A DNA stretch of 64,000 nt from Odontesthes bonariensis (lineage: Eukaryota; Chordata; Actinopteri; Atheriniformes; Atherinopsidae). Below are positions 56,407 through 64,000 of this stretch, one piece after another (the stretch's first letter is position 1; each line of letters begins with the position of its first letter). The position numbers and the translations under genes were made by a program. The notes under the pieces were generated by a model. The model saw nothing but the letters and a program-made list of their open reading frames with translations, was not told where the DNA came from and ran no database searches. The DNA lies in contig NC_134528.1 in the NCBI RefSeq assembly GCF_027942865.1, positions 10,995,086 through 11,059,085 of the forward strand. Reading direction: 5' to 3'.

Positions 56407-59400
56407 ATGGGAAATCTGTTTGGAAAAAAGAAACAGTCCCGGGTGACGGAGCAGGACAAAGCCGTTCTGGTAAGTGTCACAGCGAGCTAGCATTAGCAGG
56501 CTAACCAAACTGTAAATAAGAGCCCGACGTTGCTTTGAGAAATGCGCTACTTTAACCTTGTTGCGTATCAATAATAGTTTGTAGATATCTGACACAACTT
56601 TATTTAACATTTGATAGTTCTTTATTAGCTTCTCTGAAATTCGGCATCATTTTATAAGAAAAAATATAAACAATCCAACACGAATCTACTTGTAAAGAAT
56701 TAGTTCAGATATTTACGTAATCCTGGCCCTGTTGCTTGATTTAAAAATAACTTGACGCTTTAGTTTTATTGTGCATTTTGCTCCTGACAGCTCGGGTATC
56801 CGAAACTAGAACAACACAAAGCTGTTGTGTGTAGTTTAAAGTATGTCTGCAGGTGGTTTGTGTGCTCATGACTGTTTCCTCTTCCCAGCAACTGAAACAG
56901 CAGAGAGATAAACTGAGACAGTACCAGAAGAAGATCAACCTGCAGCTGGGGAAGGAGAGACTTTTAGCCAAACAGCTGCTGAAGGATGGCAAGAAAGAGT
57001 GAGTAAAAATACTAAACCGTTCAGGCATACAGAGAGCCTGATTATATGTAAATAAATCTGAACTGAAAAGCTGCAAGTTATCTGAACACTTAACTGAAAT
57101 AGTTTAAAGACTGAAATAAAAAATTCATCTGTATGGCGCCGTGTGGTCCTCCTTTATTTTTAGTTCAGCATGAATGGAGCCACTTCTTTACCCTCACAGA
57201 TCAGAGGCTTTTAAACTGTTTGTTGATAACACATCAAATAGTTCTTCTTCTCTTTCGCCCGGAGGACTCGGCAACCACGATTTCCAAAAATAATCTCAGC
57301 TTCTGATTGGTCAGAGCACAGGACAGTGTTCAGTTTCAGCGGTTACAACCTGGTGCAACACGAGCATCTCATCAACAAACTGATATCGATAAACACGAGG
57401 GCAAAGTCAGTCATTTACAATAAACTCCGAGGCTTTAACCTCCCAAAGAGCTTCTGTTTTATGTTTTTAGCTCCTTTAGAGGCTGAGAAATGGACAGCTG
57501 CAGGACAGAAGGCTTCAACTTTCTGCTGTGGTTTCAGGTATAAACTGAGCTGTAACTGAGTCCATCTTCAGCATAATCATGTCTGAGGGCCTGAAGATCA
57601 GCTTGTGTACACAGATTTCTCTGATTTTCTGATCCTGTATTGATGTTAAAGGTTGTTTACCTCAGAAAGACTCACATTACTGGCCTGTTGACCATTAAAT
57701 CTAATTTAGTTTAGAATTACACAACCTCTCCTATTCTTAGTCTTATTCCCCCCCCCCGTCTCAGTTTTGGGAAACTTGTTCTGTCATCAGATGAAAAATA
57801 GGAAGCTTTAAACCGGTTTATTGCAACGAGAAGTCATTGGAAAGACTATGTCACCTGATAACACTCCAAAACATGCTCCAGACGTTAGTGGAAGTAAAGT
57901 AAAAGTAAAGTTTTATTTGTATTTTAGCTTTTTAAGATAAGTGCTTAAAGAAAAAAACCAAAAGCAACTTTAAAAGCTGAGATTTTAGCTGCTTTTTGAA
58001 AAAGATCTGAGGCTCAGTGGGAGAGAGTTCCAGAGTCTGGGGTCCGATGTCTCCTTTAGCTCTCAGCCTCCATCACATGACCTCAGGGACCTGCCGGGGA
58101 CGCAAGGATGGAAAACCTGATGAAATAAATGCATGAAGACCAGCGTCCAGTTCAGAGCGGGACAGGATGAGACTCAACAAGAGCGAAGCAGAGACTGGAA
58201 ATGAGCATCCAAAGCAAAAACTGAGGGGAAAGTTGCCTCTGAAAGGAGCCAGAGTTTCCATGATCATAGGTCCAAATCTGCTACTTCTGTTTCCTTCTCA
58301 TTAAGTTGGAGAAAATTGTCAGAGTCTAAGCTTCGATGTAAAGTCTGCACCTCAGAAGCTTGAACAGCTGAACAGCTTAAAGGGATAGTTCGCCTCTTGT
58401 GACATGAAGCTGTATGACATCCCATATTAGCAACATCATTTATGAACATTTTCTTACCCCCTGCTGCGTCCTGTGAGCCGAGTTTGCTTCTCAAAACAAT
58501 ATGCGTTCAAAAGAGTAATACATTTGCCGCACTTGTTTCGGTGTTTTTCCTGGAGAACCATTTTGTGATGCGAATGTATTACTCTGTTGAACGCATATTG
58601 TTTTGAGAAGCAAGGCGCTTTATTGTTTAAACCCCAGCCAACTAGCCGGACTACCTTCATCAACACCAAAACGAGGCTGGAACTCGGCTCACAGGACGCA
58701 GCAGGGGGTAAGAAAATGTCATACAGCTTCATGTCAAAAGAGGCGAACTATCCCTTTAAAGTGCTCAGAAGTAACGGGAACGATGATGTCATCTTTGCAC
58801 ATGTTGACTTGATTTGATTTCTTTGCATTGACTGAGAAAAGTGAGCAGTTTGTCTTCACCAGGTGGCTTTTTACAGATGTTTGGCAGTCGATAAAAGATA
58901 AAAAATGTTGTTCTATTTTCAGCTAAATGTTGGCTTTGAATTATCCCCCAAAGTCCAAACAGTTTAAGAAGCAAATCTTTGGTAAACTGTGAGTTTTAAA
59001 CTACTTTTTCCTTTTACTGGTTTGAGCTTTCAAGCGTTTCCTTAAAGTGACTGTTGACCCGAACAGGAAAGCACTCCTCCTGCTGAAGAAGAAGCGCTAC
59101 CAGGACCAGCTGCTGGACAAGACGGAGAACCAGATCAGCAACCTGGAGAGGATGGTGAGTGGCGGCGAGCTGAGGCGGCGAGCTGAGGCTCCGAGCTGAG
59201 GCTCCGAGCTGAGGCTGCGAGCTGAGGCTGCGAGCTGAGGCTGCGAGCTGAGGCTGCGAGCTGAGGCTGCGAGCTGAGGCTGCGAGCTGAGGCTGCGAGC
59301 TGAGGCTGCGAGCTGAGGCTGCGAGCTGAGGCTGCGAGCTGAGGCTGCGAGCTGAGGCTGCGAGCTGAGGCGGCTCTTAACTCCTCCCTCTGCTGCTGGT

Positions 59401-62135
59401 TTCAGGTTCAGGACCTGGAGTTCGCTCAGATCGAGAGGAAAGTCATAGACGGGCTGAAAGTGGGAAACGATTGTCTGAAGAAGATGCACGAGGTGGGTGG
59501 CGCTTTAAGTTGAAAGGTGTCGGCTGAGGCGGAGCGCTGACGGCTGCGCTCGACTCTGCTTACAGGTGATGTCTGTGGAGGAGGTGGAGCGGATCATGGA
59601 TGAAACCCAAGATGCCATCGAGTACCAGAGGGTGAGTCCGTCTGCGTTTCCCGGATTCAAAGGTCCGCCTCCTCCTTCTCTTTTACTTCAAAGCTTTTCT
59701 TCTTCGTGTGTCTGCAGCAAATCGACGACATGCTGGCCGGTTCTTTGACTTCAGAGGACGAAGACGCGGTTCTGGCTGAGCTGGAGGCCATCACTCAGGT
59801 CAGTTCCAGGTGGAACACACACAGAAGGGAAGGTGACCCAGAGGCAGTGCGCTGATTTTTCATGCCGGTTCTGATCCGTTTCTCTCAGGGAGACGTCGAG
59901 CTTCCAGAGGTTCCTTCAGACCAGCTTCCAGAAGTCCCCGAGGCCACCGAGGAGGAAGCAGGTCTGTTCTCTCACATCGTGTCTTTAGGTGGCCGTTCTG
60001 ACCCGGAAACGGCCCGATGAGTCCGACTTCCACAATCCGCTCGTGACTCTGAGCCGGCGAGCATCAGCGTTTTTCTCTGAGCGTTACTCTGCATTAGGTT
60101 CTGGATCTAATCTGGGATGTTTCACGTGTGATCTGCTCAGAGGCCGAGCCCCGGGTCGAGTTTGGCTTGTGACCAACGGTGTTGTGCTCAAACTCTTTGT
60201 GAAGAGAGCGCAGGGTTGAACCACGCTGCTGCTGACATTGAACGTCTCGTGGAATAGATCTGAGCTCCGCTTTGTGATCATTTAGAAACGAGTCGTTAAT
60301 GGTATCCCCTCAGATGGAGGAAGCTCTGCGCTTCTCACCTGGGCTGTGTTCCAAACCGCATACTTCTCCTACTACTCATACTGACTTTTTTCCCGGATGC
60401 ATACTAGATTCGCTGAAATGTTGGGTATGCATCATGAGTTTACTACGCGTACTCAAACTACCCAAGATGCAACATAACGTGACGTCGCCGATCGTCATTT
60501 CCTGTCAAAACGGCAGTTTCAAGCTAGCTACAACGAGGGTAGGTCCACTTCCTGTTTTCAAAACAAGAGCACCAATTGTATCGTAATGGCTTTCCCTATG
60601 ATAAAAGGCAACGGGTATTTTATTCTGTGAAAATAACCGGAAGTGCGTTGCTCACTGCGGCTAGCTTAGTAGCTAGATTTTCAACACGTTGGGGATCTAA
60701 ACGACTACTTTCTCACCTGAAAATGTTTCTAATGTTGCTAAAGTTACAAAGTTTAGAGCTTAAGAGAAATCAGCTGATTTCGGCTCGGGCAGGAGCGAAA
60801 TGCATTGTGGGTAAACGCACTGCATACTGTCTGATCGATGAGTATGTAGTATGCGGTTTCGAACACAGCCTTAGTTAGATGCACACGTGCATCAGCATCG
60901 CAGAGGTCAGAGGTCATTACAGGAGATCAAAGTGCTGCACATTCAGGTTTAACTGATGAGGCTCTCCAGGGCAGCCTGGTGAAATAAAAGCATGATTCTG
61001 TGCTCCACGCCTTCCACAGAAAGTGCCGTTTCTGCTCTGAACAGAGCCGGTCAGCGTGGACCTTCCAGCTGACGGCGTCGCCCAGGTGTTTGTATGAGCG
61101 GTCCTGACTGATGTGTGTGCTGTGAATGAACACAGGCCTGCGGTCCCGGACCTTCTCTTCAGCTTTAATAGCATGCAAAGTCACACCGCTGCACAGTTTT
61201 CTGTAAAAACGCGGGGCCCCTGAGCTGATGGGTCTGGGTTCTGGAAGGTTGTTGACACGAAATGATGCTGTGCCTCACAGCTGTGCCAACAAACACCGGG
61301 CAGGCTGCATTTCACAGGCTAACGTGGGTCAGACTGCTGCATGAAGCAGAAAAAGCTGCTTTTCCTCGTTTATTTGGGTCCGGTTCCACATTTATAGGAG
61401 CGACCTGTTTGATTTAAACTGTGATATCTGTCACTGTAACTCCCGACATATTCAGCACACACAAAGTACTGCTGGTGAACATTATTCTTTTGTCCACAAG
61501 GAGGCGTTTCAGAGCTACAGAATGACTTTACCTGCACGTCATCACTTCAATCAGAACCTGAAACAGACCTCTGAAAACGCTGAATCAGGGTTTTTGCAGG
61601 TATTTCTATCAGTAGTGAAGCCCAGACAAGGTGCCCAAGTTATTTCTGGAACACAGAAGAGCACAGAGTGCATAAAGAAGAAGGAAACGTGTTGATTTCT
61701 GCAGAGTTGGGAGAGAAACTGGCAGTTACAGAAGAGTTCTGATTCATGGAGAAGATCCATGAACGGATCCTGAATATATTCATATATATATATATATATA
61801 AATGTATGTATAAAGCTCAATATTTGGAGAACTAATGAAAAGTAGTCGGCTGAGGTGGCTCATCTGGTTAGGATGCCTCCTGGGAGGCCCCGGGGCAGAT
61901 CCAAGTAGTCTTATATTCATGAAAGGGACGAATAACTGCAGGAAAACCCCCAAAACATCCGAATTTCCTCTGCATTCAGAGTCAGGATCTCTTTGTCCTC
62001 CGATCCGACTGCTCGCTCAGCCTCTGCCCGCTGCAGTTCAGGCGTGAGCACGGTCTCACGGTTTGTGTTCGTGCTTCTGTTTCAGAGCGGGAACGACCCC
62101 GGAAGAAGCCGGAGCGCGAGCTGCTCGCTGCGTAG
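56407..62135 (+). CDS. chmp6: Charged multivesicular body protein 6 (ESCRT-III subunit)
   Basis: Orthologue of human CHMP6/yeast Vps20, which links ESCRT-II to ESCRT-III polymerisation on endosomes during multivesicular body sorting and membrane scission. Eight coding exons: 56407-56469, 56889-56998, 59067-59154, 59406-59492, 59566-59631, 59718-59798, 59889-59961, 62086-62135. All have GT-AG borders and consistent phases; the product is 205 residues (human 201). It starts MGNLFGKKK (Gly2 is the N-myristoylation site), followed by a basic coiled-coil helical hairpin (QLKQQRDKLRQYQKKI) and acidic C-terminal helices. The MIM2 motif that binds VPS4 is at residues 170-182 (LPEVPSDQLPEVP). The C-terminus RKKPERELLAA is divergent but ends like human. 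Introns carry repeats but no coding damage is seen. Confidence 0.97.
57895..58270 (-). mobile_element. LINE-tail-like repeat in CHMP6 intron 2
   Basis: aaagttttatttgta, then ttttgaaaaagatctgagg and gagagttccagagtctgggg, resemble reversed 3' ends of fish LINEs (the pattern at 15744 and 850). No reading frame kept; tentative. Confidence 0.4.
58381..58755. mobile_element. T2/Kolobok-like MITE, internally deleted
   Basis: TTAA at 58377-58380 and 58756-58759, with AGGGATAGTTCGCCTC mirrored by gaggcgaactatccct. Only 375 bp; the GC-rich core and parts of both arms are deleted compared with the 650-bp copies. In CHMP6 intron 2. Confidence 0.88.
59161..59373. repeat. 13-bp minisatellite in CHMP6 intron 3
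   Basis: Unit gctgaggctgcga, about 16 copies, with cggcga and ctccga variants at the left edge. It begins 6 bp after the exon 3 donor and ends about 30 bp before the exon 4 acceptor, occupying most of the 251-bp intron. The antisense 130-residue frame is an artefact of it. Confidence 0.95.
60342..60870 (+). mobile_element. TIR element (ggctgtgttc family) in CHMP6 intron 7
   Basis: Left ggctgtgttccaaaccgcat and right atgcggtttcgaacacagcc are inverted repeats. Same family as 50359-50940 and 15080-15321. It lacks the ttgtaaatagccggtatttt segment found in the other two. Confidence 0.85.
60880..61775. other. CHMP6 intron 7, no recognised feature
   Basis: Minus-strand frames of 85 residues near 60917-61184 have no motif. 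Confidence 0.4.
61779..61801. repeat. (TA)n microsatellite
   Basis: About 11 TA units in CHMP6 intron 7. Confidence 0.85.
61846..61905. repeat. Short LINE-like fragment
   Basis: ggctgaggtggctcatctgg followed by ggatgcctcctggg and ggccccggggcagatcc is a piece of a repeat very common in fish genomes; class not certain. Confidence 0.45.
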
Positions 62136-63310
62136 GAACCCGGCCGGGCGACCTCCTTCCCGAACATTCAGCTCGGAGGCCACAGTGGCCGCTCTGAGGT
62201 GACCCCACATCCCACCCGGCCGCCCCCCCGTCCTCGTCTGAAGGTCGGACCGGTTCGCCGCGGCGCCCTTTGACCCATGGAAACCTGTGAGATCAGATAA
62301 TTGTGCCTAACTTTAGTTTGATTCATCATACGACTCTGTGTTTATCATTTTATACTCATGAACCCGACTTAAATGCACGTATATCAAATGTATCTCAGAT
62401 AAATCCATCAGATGATCTTTGGATGCAGTCTGTAAGCGAATATCTTAAAGGGACAGTTCACGTCTTATTTCCAGACCTGCGTGTTGTTGTGTTTTGTGTT
62501 GGTTTTGCTTTTTTTTGTGAGGCTCGTGAAGGATGGTGACCCACCGACCTGCTCACGGATCTGCTGCAGCATATTTTACATTTCTACTGTTTTTTAACCT
62601 TTTTAAGCTTCTGACATTAAGAAAAACACTCCAGATGTTTGTATTTAACTGAAAAAAAAAGAAGTGATTTGATAAGATTGACTCTTTTGAAAATACCATG
62701 GACTGTGTAAACAGAATCCTCTCATAATTTGGTTGAACTGACCCTTTAAGCTGCGTTCCGTAAGGCTTTTTTGCTGCCTTTGCTTTCACAAAAGTTCATC
62801 CTGAAACTTTCTGCCAAAAAAACCCCCAAAACATCTGTGCAAGCATCTGTTTCGCAGCATATTCTCTCCGTCTGACCCTTTTTCAAGCAGCTTAACTAAT
62901 CTAATTTGGTGCTCCCCTTGTGGATTAGTTCGGTGTCATTGGAGAAAGGGCTAATCATATCATATGTGGGCTTACCTCTGACACCCAGACAACAGTTTGT
63001 AATCTGCCCAAGCCGATAACTTGACAGAACCTGGATCTGCACCCATAGAGTATTATCAGCACTGTAATTATTTAACTGTGTAAAACAGGCCGAGGTTGGC
63101 TGGTGTGTGGATACGCCGCAGGAGTGGTGGCCTACATCCACGGGGCTTAAGCTCGTGTATCTTTGAAGATCCACGGAACTAATCTGTAAATCATTTAAGC
63201 TCCGAAAACTCCGATGACTAACTCTGTCAGGCTGCAGCATCAGACTTAAAGTTGGCTCGGAAATCTCTCTGTACATTCTTTTTACAATAAAAGTGTTTTT
63301 TTTATTGTCT
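62136..63310 (+). other. chmp6: CHMP6 3' UTR
   Basis: Runs from the TAG stop to the AATAAA at 63286-63291. No repeat of known type recognised. A minus-strand 126-residue frame at 62896-63276 has no motif and is not considered real. Confidence 0.6.
63286..63291 (+). terminator. chmp6: Poly(A) signal of CHMP6
   Basis: AATAAA followed by a gtgttttttttattg U/GU-rich stretch, the expected layout of a cleavage site, about 1.15 kb after the stop. Confidence 0.7.
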
Positions 63311-63319
63311 GATTTCTGT

Positions 63320-64000
63320 CCGGCTGCAGCTCAAAGGTTCTTATTCAGCCGTCGGACACAAGGTGGCAGCAGTTAGCAGCTGGAGGGGGGCCGACTCTGG
63401 CATGTTTGGGGTCCAGTTTGTGTTATTCTCTCTCATCTCGGCTCCTTCTTCCCAGTCCGGGCGACGCAAAGCTAAACTTTTTGGGCATGAAGTAGCTTCC
63501 GTAGTGCTCTGCTGACATGGAGTTTTGGAACGTATATAATCAACACTTTAGCTCAGTAACCCCCCCCTCTTAAATGTCTCAGATAAAAAGTTCTGCACTG
63601 AAAAAAGTGAAGTAAACTCTATTAGAGTAACTGTCATAATTTCTACCTTTGTATTTTTTAAGATTCAGTAAGAACTAGAGCTTCTCAAGTAAAATTAAAC
63701 ATTTTATGAACGTAATAGATGAATTATGGGGGAAGAGTAAGTTTTACTTCGGTTTCCTCATACAATTTAAATGTTTAATGGTTGTATGTACATAAACCTA
63801 GAAATACTACATAAACTTTACTCTGAAAGTGTAGCGTTAATATCTACTAAGTTACTTCATAACAGCAAATACTACAGATATATAAAATTTACTTAAAATT
63901 TTGAGTAAAATGATGTTCCTGCCTATGAAAAACAAGTAGACTTTACTTAATTTGTTTAAATAAATATAACTTAATATCTTCAAAACTGTTATGTTTTATG
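63320..64000. other. AT-rich flank with recurring gtaaactttact-like motifs
   Basis: From about 63600 short motifs (aagtaaactct, agtaagttttact, aaactttactct, agactttact) recur without fixed period, suggesting a decayed repeat. No gene. Confidence 0.35.

Noticed and set aside
59097-59489. 130-residue serine/glutamine-rich repeat protein antisense to CHMP6
   Set aside because: Product of the 13-bp minisatellite; overlaps true CHMP6 exons 3 and 4.
62896-63276. 126-residue minus-strand frame in the CHMP6 3' UTR
   Set aside because: No recognisable motif and fully within the 3' UTR before the AATAAA.

Overview
This window looks like nuclear DNA from a teleost fish. It has spliced vertebrate genes, long introns, C2H2 zinc-finger paralogues with an acidic non-KRAB N-terminus typical of fish, and a dense load of fish-type repeats (L2/CR1-like and L1/Tx1-like LINE tails, Harbinger, hAT, piggyBac, Tc1, T2/Kolobok-like MITEs). 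Species cannot be named from the sequence alone. There is no bacterial gene, CRISPR array or rRNA.

Five spliced protein-coding genes can be modelled. Four are C2H2 zinc-finger (ZNF) genes, called A to D here: A (minus, 5851-10276, 11 fingers), B (plus, 20758-28003, 19 fingers, leader exons from about 18.4 kb), C (plus, 37095-41849, 21 fingers, leader exons from about 35.5 kb) and D (minus, 48866-54871, 9 fingers). A and D share one kind of 121-nt first coding exon and a conserved upstream block. B and C share a different three-exon leader. The cluster is therefore A(-) B(+) C(+) D(-): a tandem pair inside an inverted pair. An orphan N-terminal exon at 45952 is a relic of a further copy. The fifth gene, at 56407-62135 on the plus strand, is a complete eight-exon CHMP6 (ESCRT-III subunit, Vps20 orthologue), head to head with ZNF D.

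The rest is mostly transposon-derived. 0-5 kb: LINE tail, a 55-bp minisatellite grown out of a LINE reverse-transcriptase tail, a TTAA-flanked element, a SINE. 5-10 kb: Tc1 relic, gene A, a hAT copy and a THAP relic in its intron. 10-20 kb: LINE tails, an LTR-element remnant, half of a T2-like MITE, a Harbinger-type MITE with a nested fragment, and a 534-bp element with a 9-bp target duplication sitting in the leader of gene B and carrying a helicase-like fragment. 20-28 kb: gene B with a 2.2-kb foldback element in its last intron. 28-35 kb: piggyBac 5' half, L1-like LINE with target duplication, two-ORF Harbinger relic, and a solo LTR nested in a LINE tail. 35-42 kb: gene C with a Tc1 relic. 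42-49 kb: MITEs, second hAT copy, two T2-like MITEs. 49-55 kb: gene D with a TIR element and a Mutator-like foldback in its intron. 55-64 kb: CHMP6 with a minisatellite and MITEs in introns, then its 3' UTR.

Functionally, the ZNF proteins are predicted nuclear DNA-binding regulators with several sumoylation-like psi-K-x-E sites; CHMP6 acts in endosomal sorting and is unrelated to them except by position. I did not find a clearly new multi-gene system. The most unusual items are the 9-bp-TSD element in the gene B leader, the Mutator-like foldback with sub-repeats and a nested MITE, and a core sequence shared by two otherwise different inverted-repeat families. All calls were made by eye from sequence; no database search was possible.
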